A stretch of 64,000 nt of DNA, taken from assembly GCF_009857595.1 (NCBI RefSeq), contig NZ_WWCU01000015.1, positions 1 through 64,000 of the forward strand, in the 5' to 3' direction. The notes under the pieces are model-generated. The model was not told the origin of the DNA. It did not search any database and saw only the letters and a program-made list of their open reading frames with translations. The position numbers were made by a program, and so were the translations under genes. Source of the DNA: Pseudoduganella aquatica (GTDB lineage: Bacteria > Pseudomonadota > Gammaproteobacteria > Burkholderiales > Burkholderiaceae_D). Below are positions 26,676 through 36,648 of the stretch, in pieces; position 1 is the stretch's first letter; each line of letters begins with the position of its first letter.

Positions 26676-28145
26676 TCAGCGCTTCAAACAGGCCGCGAAG
26701 TTCTCCACCGCACCGTAAGCGGGCTGCGCGGGACGGGACTTGCCGCACAGGTCCGCCGGGGCCGCGGCTGGCTCCGCCGCCGAAACACGGCGCGGGGCCT
26801 CGCCGGCCCAGGCCAGGTCCAGGCCCAGCGCGTCGCGGAACAGGGCGCGCTGCGGATGCGAACCCATGAACAGGCGGGTCAGGCCGGTTTCCAGGTTGTC
26901 TCCGGCATGGATAATGCCGCCCCGGTCGGCCCGCACGCGGCCGTCGATAATGTTGCCTTCCACCTGGGCGCTGCTTTCCGGGTAGCGCACCATCACGCCG
27001 GCCGTGTCGATCAGCGTGTTGTGCAGTACCTTGCTGGTGGCGGCGCGGTTCAAATAAATGCCTTCGTCGGAGCAGGAGGCGATCAGGTTGGACTGGATAA
27101 CGCCGCCGTCCTGTTCGGTAATGCAGCGCTGGTCGCGGCAATAGGGCAGTCCGGTACCGCCGCCGCCCAGCGACAGGCCCACGCGCTGGCCGCTGTAGCC
27201 GCGCAGATTGTGCTCGCACAGCACCACGTTGCGTTCGAACAGATTGGCCGAGCCGGCGCCCTTGGCATAGGCGCCATAGCTGATGCCGTCGCCACCCTGT
27301 TTGATGAAATCGGAGATCAGATTGCCGCGTATGGCCCAGCGGCTGCCCGCCACCAGGTCGATGGGCGTCACCGGTTCGCTGGTCTTGCGCGCGGCGGTGT
27401 TGCTCAGCGTATTGCCTTCAATCACGCCGTCGTCGGGCGCGCTGCCGCCGTGGGCATTGATCTTGAAGTGCGCATTGAAATCGCTGATGGTGTTGTTGCG
27501 CGCCACAAAGCCATTGGCGCGGCCGGCAATGTGGAAGGCGTGCTGGCACTGCGCAGTATCGGTGCAGGCGCCGCGTATGGCCAGGTTTTCAAAGGCCCAG
27601 TAAGGCCCGCTGACCAGGAAGCCTTCGCTCAGCTTGAACTCGATATGGACCGTGCCCGGGCGCTCCGCGCGCACCGTGATGGGCCGCTCCTTCGATCCCG
27701 CCGCGCTTGCCGCGATGAAGTTCACCCCGCTGAAGCTGTAGGTGCCCGGCTGCAGCGTAATCACATCGCCCGCGCGGGCCTGCGCCATGGCCTGCACCAG
27801 CGCGCCGGGATTGGACACTGGCACCGCATTGCCGGACGGGGCGACTTGCGTGCCTGCGGCCTGTGCACCGGCGCTCCAGGCCGGCAGCGGCGGCGCGCTG
27901 GCGGCGCCGCCGTCCAGTCCGGCCAGCGTAGCGGCAAGCTTGCGGCCCAGGCCTTCCACAATATTGTTGTGGCCGCTTGCGCGGCGCTCCACATACGGCC
28001 CCACCTGGCGCGGCGCCATGCCCACCTGGTTGACGGCGTAGAAGGCGGCAGCGGCGCCCACGCCCAGTCCGAGCAGGGCGACTATGGCCAGCGGCAACAG
28101 GCGGCTGGAGGATTTACGGGACGATGAACGTTTAGTGCGGGACAT
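26676..28145 (-). CDS. Membrane-anchored right-handed beta-helix protein (polysaccharide lyase-like)
   Basis: A 489-aa protein. A basic N-terminus (MSRTKRSSSRKSSSR) precedes a single hydrophobic anchor (LLPLAIVALLGLGVGAAAAF), so the body is periplasmic or exported. The body is a right-handed parallel beta-helix with repeating strands, for example NNTISDFNAHFKINAHG, IEGNTLSN, QSNLIASCSDEGIYLNR and LHNTLIDTAGVMVRY. The opening ALVQAMAQARAGDVITLQPG, then TYSFSGVNF, resembles family 6 polysaccharide lyases (alginate/chondroitinase B type) and related pectate-lyase folds. The catalytic residues cannot be assigned by eye. Four cysteines in the middle could form disulfides. It lies 17 bp after the ElyC-like gene on the same strand, suggesting an envelope-related operon. 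Confidence 0.75.
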   Translation of the reverse strand: MSRTKRSSSRKSSSRLLPLAIVALLGLGVGAAAAFYAVNQVGMAPRQVGPYVERRASGHNNIVEGLGRKLAATLAGLDGGAASAPPLPAWSAGAQAAGTQVAPSGNAVPVSNPGALVQAMAQARAGDVITLQPGTYSFSGVNFIAASAAGSKERPITVRAERPGTVHIEFKLSEGFLVSGPYWAFENLAIRGACTDTAQCQHAFHIAGRANGFVARNNTISDFNAHFKINAHGGSAPDDGVIEGNTLSNTAARKTSEPVTPIDLVAGSRWAIRGNLISDFIKQGGDGISYGAYAKGAGSANLFERNVVLCEHNLRGYSGQRVGLSLGGGGTGLPYCRDQRCITEQDGGVIQSNLIASCSDEGIYLNRAATSKVLHNTLIDTAGVMVRYPESSAQVEGNIIDGRVRADRGGIIHAGDNLETGLTRLFMGSHPQRALFRDALGLDLAWAGEAPRRVSAAEPAAAPADLCGKSRPAQPAYGAVENFAACLKR

Positions 28146-28162
28146 AAAATTCCGATAGAGGG

Positions 28163-28927
28163 TTATTCTTTAATGCGGTACCACGCCAGGCCTATCCATT
28201 CATAGACGGCGTAATAGGACGATGCCAGCGCGTCCGCGCTCGGCAGGAAGGAGGACGCCGACAGCGGCCCCCAGGCACGGAATACGGTGGGCGCGGCCAC
28301 CACTTGCAGGCCGGCGCGTTCGAAAACGCGCCGAGCGCGCGGCATGTGCATGGCGTCGGTCACCAGCAGCACGGTGCGCACGCCGGCCGGTTTCAGCAGC
28401 CGGGCCGACAGTTCGGCGTTCTCCGCCGTGGTGGCGGAAGCGGACTCCACCCATTGCACCGGCGTGCGGAAATCCTCGCGCAGCGCGCGCGCCATGGCCT
28501 CGGCCTTGGGCGGCACGCCACGTTCTGGAATCGCGTTGCCTCCCGTGACCAGCAGCGGCAGGCCGCTACTGTGCTGCAAGTGGGCGCCGTAGCGCAGGCG
28601 CGCCAGCGCAATGCTGTCCGGACTGTTGCCGCCGTATTCGGGCGCATGCTCCATATTGCCGGCGGCCAGCACCACCACCGCCTGCGCCTGCTTCTCTGCC
28701 CCGGCCGCCAGCGGCGCGGTCAGGTTTTCCAGCGGGCGCACCAGCAGGCGCGCGCCCGCGTCCGTGCTCAGCACCACCAGTGCGGCAAGTCCGCCGCCCC
28801 ACAATGCGCGGCCGGTGCGCGGCCAGCGGCGGCGCAGCAGCCAGCCCGCCAGCATGGCGAGAAACAGGCTCATCGGCGGCAGCAGGACTACGTGGGCGAA
28901 TTGCGAAATGGTAAAAGGTACAAGCAT
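28163..28927 (-). CDS. YdcF/ElyC family membrane protein (DUF218)
   Basis: A 254-aa protein with two N-terminal transmembrane helices (about residues 14-31 and 40-56) and a periplasmic DUF218 domain. Family motifs are [23 protein letters not shown], and [12 protein letters not shown] followed by the [13 protein letters not shown] strand. E. coli ElyC, of similar length and topology, affects peptidoglycan and lipid-carrier metabolism at low temperature; YdcF and SanA are relatives. The start at 28927 is an ATG directly before the membrane segment. It is divergent from the hybrid kinase (154 bp between starts) and upstream of the beta-helix gene. Confidence 0.88.
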   Translation of the reverse strand: MLVPFTISQFAHVVLLPPMSLFLAMLAGWLLRRRWPRTGRALWGGGLAALVVLSTDAGARLLVRPLENLTAPLAAGAEKQAQAVVVLAAGNMEHAPEYGGNSPDSIALARLRYGAHLQHSSGLPLLVTGGNAIPERGVPPKAEAMARALREDFRTPVQWVESASATTAENAELSARLLKPAGVRTVLLVTDAMHMPRARRVFERAGLQVVAAPTVFRAWGPLSASSFLPSADALASSYYAVYEWIGLAWYRIKE

Positions 28928-29081
28928 CTTGGCATTGGAGCAATTGCGCCGCCGAAAGTCAAGGATTGCCGGCGCAGAGCGGCATCGCTACCAAAATGGT
29001 AGTGAAATGACATGTCACAATGCTTGTGCCACCGAGCGTCCAGTCCTATACTCAGGGCCACTTCTTGCTTCGGGACGTGTG

Positions 29082-31388
<2,307 letters not shown>

Positions 31389-31423
31389 CAGCTATCGCCG
31401 CGCGCAGACCTCGTCCCGGCCAG

Positions 31424-31442
31424 CCCTCCGTACATTGGAGGG
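31424..31442 (+). terminator. Hairpin after the hybrid kinase gene
   Basis: A perfect 6-bp stem (CCCTCC and GGAGGG) with a 7-base loop, 36 bp past the kinase stop and followed by TTCG. It may terminate the kinase transcript before the aquaporin gene, whose ribosome site lies just beyond. Confidence 0.5.
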
Positions 31443-31466
31443 TTCGTTCGATGAGGGAGAAGTGTA

Positions 31467-32195
31467 ATGATGGCGGTGACAAACAAGCGTTCGGCAGCAG
31501 CCGGATCAAAAGTATGCATGGCGGCCGGCGCAGGGCGGGGCGCGCTCATCGCCAGGCGCCTGGCCGCCGAATTCGCCGGCACGGCCTTGCTGCTGGCAAT
31601 TTCCTGCGGCGCCGGTTTTGCGGCGGCGCGGTTGGCAGGCGCCGACGCCGCATGGGCGCCGGCAATAGCATCGGCGATATCGAGCACGGGCCTGGCGTTG
31701 CTGATACTGCTCTTCGGCCCTGTCTCCGGCGGCTTGTTCAACCCCTTGCTGGCCTTGAGCCAAGCCTGGCGCGGCAGCCTGGAACCGGAACTGGCTTTGC
31801 CCTACGCCGCAGCGCAGGGCGCCGGCGCCATGCTGGGCGCGGCCTGCGCGCACGCCATCTTCGGCATGCCCTGGCTGGTGGCCGCCAGCCAGGGCCACAG
31901 CGGCGCGGCGTCCTTGCTGGGCGAATTTGCCGCCACATTCGGCCTGCTGGCCGTCTTCATCAACTGCGGACGCTGCCGTGCCGCAGTCGCGGCGTGTGCC
32001 GTGGCGGCCTACGTCATGGCGGCCTGCAGCTGGAGCCCCTCGATCGCACACATGAACCCGGCCATGACGCTTGCGCGCACCCTGGGCAGCGGCGGCCTGC
32101 GCCTGGCCGATGCCCCAGCCTGCATCCTTGCGCAAATCGCGGGGGCGGCCGCCGCCACCATGCTGTTCCGCCGAAAACCAGCGCTCCAAATTTAA
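31467..32195 (+). CDS. Aquaporin-family channel with atypical NPA motifs
   Basis: A 242-aa integral membrane protein of the MIP fold: two half-repeats with about six helices plus two half-helices. The first asparagine box is altered (GLFNPLLAL, N92-P93-L94 instead of NPA). The second is intact (HMNPAMTLAR, N197-P198-A199). The residue right after the second box is methionine where classical water channels have the selectivity arginine. This layout resembles the aquaporin subfamily found in some actinobacteria and in arsenic-resistance operons. Transport of a neutral solute such as glycerol, arsenite or water is possible; the substrate is unknown. The N-terminus (about 25 residues) is unusually long and basic. 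It ends where an NsrR-like site begins. Confidence 0.8.
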   Translation: MMAVTNKRSAAAGSKVCMAAGAGRGALIARRLAAEFAGTALLLAISCGAGFAAARLAGADAAWAPAIASAISSTGLALLILLFGPVSGGLFNPLLALSQAWRGSLEPELALPYAAAQGAGAMLGAACAHAIFGMPWLVAASQGHSGAASLLGEFAATFGLLAVFINCGRCRAAVAACAVAAYVMAACSWSPSIAHMNPAMTLARTLGSGGLRLADAPACILAQIAGAAAATMLFRRKPALQI

Positions 32196-32237
32196 AGATG
32201 TAGATAGATTGCATGTTTATGGAAAACCGGCTATAGT
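32195..32237 (+). promoter_or_regulatory. NsrR-like operator overlapping the hemerythrin/hmp promoter
   Basis: A 23-bp dyad at 32195-32217 begins AAGATGTAGAT and ends GATTGCATGTT around a central A. By eye it matches 17 of 22 informative positions of the NsrR consensus (AAGATGYATTT on the left, mirrored on the right). It overlaps a -35 TTGCAT (32209-32214), followed after 17 bp by a -10 TATAGT (32232-32237). NO-sensing NsrR would repress this promoter and release it under nitric oxide. No nsrR gene is in the window. Confidence 0.75.
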
Positions 32238-32273
32238 TCAGTCACATTGATAGCGAAATCCGGAGCGAAAGCC

Positions 32274-32705
32274 ATGAACATCGACAAATTCAAGCACCAG
32301 CACGAGGACATTCTCGCCGACATCGACGCCTTGCGCCAACTGGTCCACGGCGGCATCGAAGCGAACGCCGAACGCATTGCGGCGCGCATTATCGGCATGA
32401 GCGGCAACATCAAGCTGCATCTGTCTGTGGAAGACAAGGTGCTGTACCCCACGCTGCGCGCCAGCGGCGACGCCGCCATTGCCCGCATGAGCAATCTGTA
32501 CCAGTTCGAGATGAACGGCATTGTGGCTGCCTACATGGCTTTCGCCACTACCTGGAACTCGGCCGCCCATCTGCTGGCCGAGCCGGAAAAATTCCGCGCC
32601 CAGGCCAACGCGGTGCTGCGCCGCGTCTACGACCGCATGAAGAAGGAAGACCACGAATTTTATCCGGCCGTGGAAGCGCTCGAAGCAGAGCGCCTGGCCG
32701 CCTGA
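32274..32705 (+). CDS. Hemerythrin-like di-iron protein
   Basis: A 143-aa four-helix hemerythrin-domain protein. Metal ligands are readable: HQHEDILADID (first helix), HLSVEDKVLYP (H-xxx-E form) and the final KKEDHEFYPAV. The start at 32274 has a GGAGC ribosome site; an upstream TTG frame is not used. Hemerythrin-like proteins of this kind bind a di-iron centre and act in oxygen or nitric-oxide sensing, or in repair of damaged iron clusters (as in YtfE/Ric). It shares an NsrR-like promoter with hmp, 43 bp downstream, so it probably belongs to the nitrosative-stress response. Confidence 0.88.
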   Translation: MNIDKFKHQHEDILADIDALRQLVHGGIEANAERIAARIIGMSGNIKLHLSVEDKVLYPTLRASGDAAIARMSNLYQFEMNGIVAAYMAFATTWNSAAHLLAEPEKFRAQANAVLRRVYDRMKKEDHEFYPAVEALEAERLAA

Positions 32706-32748
32706 CTCCCCAACTCACCTGATCAACCACTAGCAAAGGCAAACCAAT

Positions 32749-33930
32749 ATGTTGACCCCAGAACACAGCGCCATCATCACCGCCACCGTGCCCATCCTGA
32801 AAACCGGCGGCGAGACGCTGACGCGCCACTTCTACCTGAAGCTGTTCAACGATTTCCCGGAAGTGATTCCGTTCTTCAACCAGGCCAACCAGCACGGCGG
32901 CACCCAACAGCGCGCCCTGGCCAACTCCATCCTGATGTACGCGGCCAATATCGACCGCCTGCAGGAACTCGGCCCGCTGGTGAACACCATCATCAACAAG
33001 CACGCTTCGCTGCAAATCCTGCCCGAGCACTATCCGAAAGTCGGCGCAGCGCTGCTGGGCTCCATCCGTGAAGTGCTGGGCGCGGAAGTGGCCACCGACG
33101 CGGTGATCGACGCCTGGGCCTCGGCCTACGGCCAGCTGGTGGAAATCCTGACCGGCGCCGAAGAGCAGATCTACGCCGCGAACGAGCAGGCCGAAGGCGG
33201 CTGGCGCGGCGCGCGTGAATTCAAGGTGGCGGCCAAGACCGTGGAAAGCGACGAGATCACGTCCTTCGTGTTCGCCCCGGCGGACGGCGGCAAAGTGGTG
33301 TCCTTCCTGCCGGGCCAGTACATCGGCCTGCTGGTGACGGTGGACGGCACGGAAATGCGCCGCCAGTACTCGCTGTCGGCCGAAAGCAACGGCGCCACCT
33401 ACCGCATCAGCGTCAAGCGCGAGCCGAACGGCAAGGTCTCGAACCACCTGCACGGCGCCGTCAACGTGGGCGACAGCGTGACCCTGTTCCCGCCGTCGGG
33501 CGCCTTCACCCTGGCCGAGAGCGACAAGCCGCTGGTGCTGATCAGCGGCGGCGTGGGCATCACCCCGACGCTGGCCATGCTGGGCGCGGCGCTGCGCACC
33601 CGCCGTCCGGTGCACTTCATCCACGCGGCGCGCCACGCCGGCGTGCATGCTTTCCGCAGCCATATCGACGAACTGGCCGAGAAGCACCCGCAGCTGAGCC
33701 GCTACTATGTGTACGAGCAGGACCACGGCAGCGACGTCAAGGCGCACGCCACCGGCTACATCGGCAAGGAGCACCTGGCGGACTGGCTGCCGGAATCGCG
33801 CGACGTGGAAGCCTACTTCCTCGGCCCGACGCCCTTCATGAAGGCCATGAAGACGCACCTGCGCGAACTGGGTGTGCCGGAAGCGCAGACCTACTACGAG
33901 TTCTTCGGCCCGGCCGAAGCGCTGCAGTAA
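32749..33930 (+). CDS. hmp: Flavohemoglobin, nitric oxide dioxygenase
   Basis: A 393-aa flavohemoglobin that oxidises nitric oxide to nitrate with NAD(P)H and O2. The globin domain (about residues 1-136) has the proximal histidine in NKHASLQI (near residue 85), the distal tyrosine in HFYLKLF (near 29) and QQRALANSI. The FAD domain has RRQYSLS (RxYS) and the NAD domain has GGVGITPTL. The C-terminal FLGPTPFMKAM and EFFGPAEAL complete the family pattern. It follows the hemerythrin gene and its NsrR-like promoter, and is followed by a clear terminator at 34000. Confidence 0.97.
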   Translation: MLTPEHSAIITATVPILKTGGETLTRHFYLKLFNDFPEVIPFFNQANQHGGTQQRALANSILMYAANIDRLQELGPLVNTIINKHASLQILPEHYPKVGAALLGSIREVLGAEVATDAVIDAWASAYGQLVEILTGAEEQIYAANEQAEGGWRGAREFKVAAKTVESDEITSFVFAPADGGKVVSFLPGQYIGLLVTVDGTEMRRQYSLSAESNGATYRISVKREPNGKVSNHLHGAVNVGDSVTLFPPSGAFTLAESDKPLVLISGGVGITPTLAMLGAALRTRRPVHFIHAARHAGVHAFRSHIDELAEKHPQLSRYYVYEQDHGSDVKAHATGYIGKEHLADWLPESRDVEAYFLGPTPFMKAMKTHLRELGVPEAQTYYEFFGPAEALQ

Positions 33931-33999
33931 TCCGGCGGCTCGCTACGAGCCCCGGCCCGGGCGGCGGCTTGCCGTCCGGCTGCCGAGCCACTGTATCGT

Positions 34000-34030
34000 C
34001 GCCGCCCCGTAACCGGGCGGCGTTTTTGTT
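34000..34030 (+). terminator. Intrinsic terminator of hmp
   Basis: A perfect 8-bp GC stem (CGCCGCCC at 34000-34007 and GGGCGGCG at 34015-34022) with a 7-base loop. A T-run (TTTTTGTT) follows directly. It lies 69 bp past the hmp stop on the same strand and is a textbook rho-independent terminator. Confidence 0.9.
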
Positions 34031-34041
34031 TCCACGCGGCG

Positions 34042-34578
34042 CGCGAGGTCGGCCAGCGTGTGCTGCGCCAGCACGGCGCATCGGCCCGGAACTGGGCGCG
34101 GGTCCGCGTCCCGTGATTGAATGAAATGAAGGTCACACGCCTGCTCGGCTCCGGCGTGGAGCTGGCGGACGGCAGCCGCATTGCCGCAGGAACGGTAATC
34201 TGGACCGGCGGCATGCGCGCCAGCGCGTTGACCGAGCAGGGGTCGGGGCAGCGCGATCCGCTCGGCCGCCTGCACGTCGCGCTCGACCTGAGCGTGACCG
34301 GCGCAGCCCACGTCTACGCCGCAGGCGACGTAACCCTGGCAGCCACCGACGACCATGGCAATCACGCCATGATGGCCTGCCAGCACGCCATCGACATGGG
34401 GCGCTACGCGGGCCACAACGTCGCGGCGGATCTGCTGGGCCTGCCAACCATGCCGTACCAGCAGCCGTTCTACGTGACCTGCCTGGACCTGGGCGGCGCA
34501 GGGGCGGTGTACACCGAAGGCTGGCATCGCGAAGTGAAGCTGACCGGCGCCGACCCGGCGCGCTCCGTCGTCGCCTGA
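34042..34578 (+). pseudogene. NDH-2-like NAD(P)/FAD oxidoreductase, decayed C-terminal remnant
   Basis: Only the C-terminal third of a type II NADH dehydrogenase-like flavoprotein is left. The frame reads REVGQRVLRQHG, runs into an in-frame TGA at 34114-34116, then continues in the same frame with MKVTRLLGSGVELADGSRI, AGTVIWTGGMRASAL and VYAAGDVTLAA (the FAD-binding GD motif). It ends in a normal stop at 34578. The GxGxxG dinucleotide-binding half that should precede it is missing, and the hmp terminator lies where it should be. No ribosome site precedes the open part. The remnant covers about 180 codons against about 400 in intact family members. Confidence 0.8.
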
Positions 34579-34610
34579 TTGGCCTCCTGTAAGCTGAGTT
34601 GATTGGCCGC

Positions 34611-34661
34611 TTGCGTCTGGCGAAAGTTCTCGTATAATACAGTTACTTGCCTAGGCAGGTA
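34611..34661 (+). promoter_or_regulatory. Promoter and operator 1 of the MarR/efflux operon
   Basis: A -35 TTGCGT (34611-34616) and a perfect -10 TATAAT (34633-34638) are 16 bp apart. An 18-bp palindrome TACTTGCCTAGGCAGGTA (34644-34661) follows over the start of transcription. A MarR dimer bound there would block RNA polymerase. The ribosome site AGGAG of the marR gene follows. A second copy of the palindrome, reversed, sits at 35153. Confidence 0.85.
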
Positions 34662-34683
34662 ATTTCAAACAGGAGCAAGCGGC

Positions 34684-35136
34684 ATGAAATTCGACACATC
34701 CAAAGCCTGGAACCAGATGTTTAGCGGTGGCCTCGGCTTTTTGCTGACCCAGGCGCGCAGCGGCTTTCTGGCCGATATGGAGCGCGAGCTGGCGCCGCTG
34801 AACATCACATCGGCGCAGTTCATGGTGGTGGTGGGCATTGCCCACGAGCGCGCCAGCACGCTGACGGAGTTTTGCGATTTCATGGGCTACGACAGCGGCG
34901 CCATGAAGCGCCTGCTGGACCGGGTGGAGGAGAAGGGCGTTATCCGCCGCGTGCGTTCGCTGGAGGACCGCCGCAGCCAGATCCTCGAACTGACCGAGGA
35001 GGGCGTTGCCCTGTATCCGCAGATTATGGAGGCGGTGCGCAAGGTGCACGCCCGCTCGCTGGAGGGTTTTACGCCGGAAGAGGCGACCCAGCTGCAAGGT
35101 TTTTTGCAAAGAATTATCGCCTCTAACCGCCGTTGA
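34684..35136 (+). CDS. MarR family repressor of the efflux operon
   Basis: A 150-aa winged-helix MarR regulator. It contains the helix-turn-helix STLTEFCDFMGYDSGAMKRL and the wing RRVRSLEDRRSQILELTEEG (D-x-R motif). It is the first gene of a four-gene operon: repressor, outer-membrane factor, membrane-fusion protein and MFS pump. Two near-identical palindromes, one at its own promoter and one just after its stop, are the likely operators. It should therefore autoregulate and respond to a drug-like or phenolic ligand. The start at 34684 has AGGAG 8 bases upstream. Confidence 0.92.
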   Translation: MKFDTSKAWNQMFSGGLGFLLTQARSGFLADMERELAPLNITSAQFMVVVGIAHERASTLTEFCDFMGYDSGAMKRLLDRVEEKGVIRRVRSLEDRRSQILELTEEGVALYPQIMEAVRKVHARSLEGFTPEEATQLQGFLQRIIASNRR

Positions 35137-35152
35137 AATTTTTTTACGGATT

Positions 35153-35170
35153 TGCCTGCCTAGGCAAGTA
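35153..35170 (+). promoter_or_regulatory. Operator 2 before the efflux genes
   Basis: The sequence TGCCTGCCTAGGCAAGTA shares 16 consecutive bases with the reverse complement of operator 1. It lies between the marR stop and the outer-membrane factor start, so the repressor probably binds here too. That would add a second control point, or a roadblock, within the operon. Confidence 0.8.
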
Positions 35171-35188
35171 CTTTTCAAGGATGCCAAG

Positions 35189-36643
35189 ATGAACACTCTA
35201 CGTATGCCGGAACTGGTCGCAGCGGCCACGCTGGCACTGCTGGCGGGATGCGCCAGCGACGGCGGCCTGAAACCGCAGGCGCGGCTGCACGAGGCGAACC
35301 AGCTCAAGGCCGCCGCCACGCTGGCGCCCATGCCTGTTTCGCTGTCACCGGCAGCCTGGCCCGCTTATGACTGGTGGCAGCGCTACGGTGACGAACAGCT
35401 GAACCGCCTGGTGGACGAAGCGCTGGCCTCCAGCCCCACCATGCGCATGGCCGACGCGCGGGTGCGGCAAGCCGCGGCCGCGGCCGGCATCGCGGAGGCG
35501 TCGCTGTCGCCGCAAGTGGGCGGCGCTGCGCGCAGCAACCGCGTGCAGTTCAGCGAAAACAGCAATGTGCCCAAGCCGCTTGCCGGATCGTGGAAGTGGA
35601 GCAACGAGGCCACGCTGAATTTTTCCTATGAACTGGACTTCTGGGGCAAGAACCAGTCCGCCGTGGACGCGGCGCTGGGCCGGCAGAAAGCCGCCGAAGT
35701 GGAAAACGAGGCGGCGCGCCTGCTGCTCACGGTGGGCGTAACGCAAACCTACCTGAAGCTGTCGCAGCTCTACGCCCAGCGCGACCTGGCCGAAGCGGTG
35801 CTGAAACAGCGCCAGCACGTGCTGGAACTGACGCGCCAGCGCGTGGCGGCCAAGCTGGACTCGCAGGCCGAGCTGAAACAGGCCGAACTGGCCATCCCCG
35901 TTGCCCGCACCGACATCGCCGTGGCCGACGAAGCACTGGCCCTGGTGCGCGCGCAAATGGCGGCGCTGCTGGGCGCTGGGCCGGACCGTGGCCTGGCCAT
36001 TGCACGTCCGCAGTTGCTGAAGATGCGTCCGGCCGCCGTGCCCAGCACGCTGCCGAGTGAACTTATTGCGCGCCGCCCGGACGTGGTGGCGCAGCGCTGG
36101 CGGGTGGAAGCCCTGGGCAGCGACATCGCCGTGGCAAAGGCGCAGTTTTACCCCACGATCAACCTGAACGCGCTGGTGGGGCTGCAAAGCCTGGGCTTCA
36201 GCGCCTTGCTGCAAGGCGGGAGCAGCATCGCCAGCGCGGGCGCGGGCTTGAGCCTGCCCATTTTCGACGGCGGCCGCCTGCGCGGCAATCTCGCGCTGCG
36301 CAACGCGGACTACGACCTGGCGGTGGAAGCCTATAACCAGACCCTGGCCGACGCGCTGCGCGACGTGGTCAGCCAGCTGGTGTCCATCCAGTGGCTGGGC
36401 GAGCGCAACGCCCTGCAGGCCGAGGCGCTCGCCACGGCGCAGCAGGCCTACGACTTGTCGGTGCAGCGCTACGGCGCGGGCGTCGGCAATTATCTGCAGG
36501 TGCTGGCGGCGCAAATCCAGGTGCTGGCGCAGCAGCGCGCGCAGATAGAACTCGACACGCGCGCCTTCGACCTCGACATGCAACTGGCGCGCGCCCTTGG
36601 CGGCGGCTACCGCCAGGACTCCATTCCTCTGACTTCGCGGTGA
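35189..36643 (+). CDS. Efflux outer-membrane lipoprotein, NodT/TolC family
   Basis: A 484-aa outer-membrane factor of an efflux system. The signal peptide ends in the lipobox LLAGC (MPELVAAATLALLAGCASDG). The two-fold TolC-type repeat follows, with long helices (for example AEAVLKQRQHVLELTRQRVA) and the SLPIFDGGRLRGNL element typical of the NodT group. It forms the exit duct across the outer membrane. The start at 35189 has AAGGA upstream; a longer frame is a shadow of marR. It is followed after 5 bp by the membrane-fusion protein gene, so the operon is tightly packed. Confidence 0.93.
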   Translation: MNTLRMPELVAAATLALLAGCASDGGLKPQARLHEANQLKAAATLAPMPVSLSPAAWPAYDWWQRYGDEQLNRLVDEALASSPTMRMADARVRQAAAAAGIAEASLSPQVGGAARSNRVQFSENSNVPKPLAGSWKWSNEATLNFSYELDFWGKNQSAVDAALGRQKAAEVENEAARLLLTVGVTQTYLKLSQLYAQRDLAEAVLKQRQHVLELTRQRVAAKLDSQAELKQAELAIPVARTDIAVADEALALVRAQMAALLGAGPDRGLAIARPQLLKMRPAAVPSTLPSELIARRPDVVAQRWRVEALGSDIAVAKAQFYPTINLNALVGLQSLGFSALLQGGSSIASAGAGLSLPIFDGGRLRGNLALRNADYDLAVEAYNQTLADALRDVVSQLVSIQWLGERNALQAEALATAQQAYDLSVQRYGAGVGNYLQVLAAQIQVLAQQRAQIELDTRAFDLDMQLARALGGGYRQDSIPLTSR

Positions 36644-36648
36644 TCATC

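Noticed and set aside
26562-28127. Long plus-strand open frame over the beta-helix gene
   Set aside because: It is the antisense of a well-supported gene and lacks family motifs or a ribosome site.
28611-29081. N-terminal extension of the hybrid kinase
   Set aside because: It lies antisense to the ElyC-like gene; the PAS region starts cleanly at the ATG at 29082.
34117-34578. Functional short oxidoreductase gene
   Set aside because: It is only a C-terminal piece of an NDH-2 protein, follows an in-frame stop in the same frame, and has no ribosome site.
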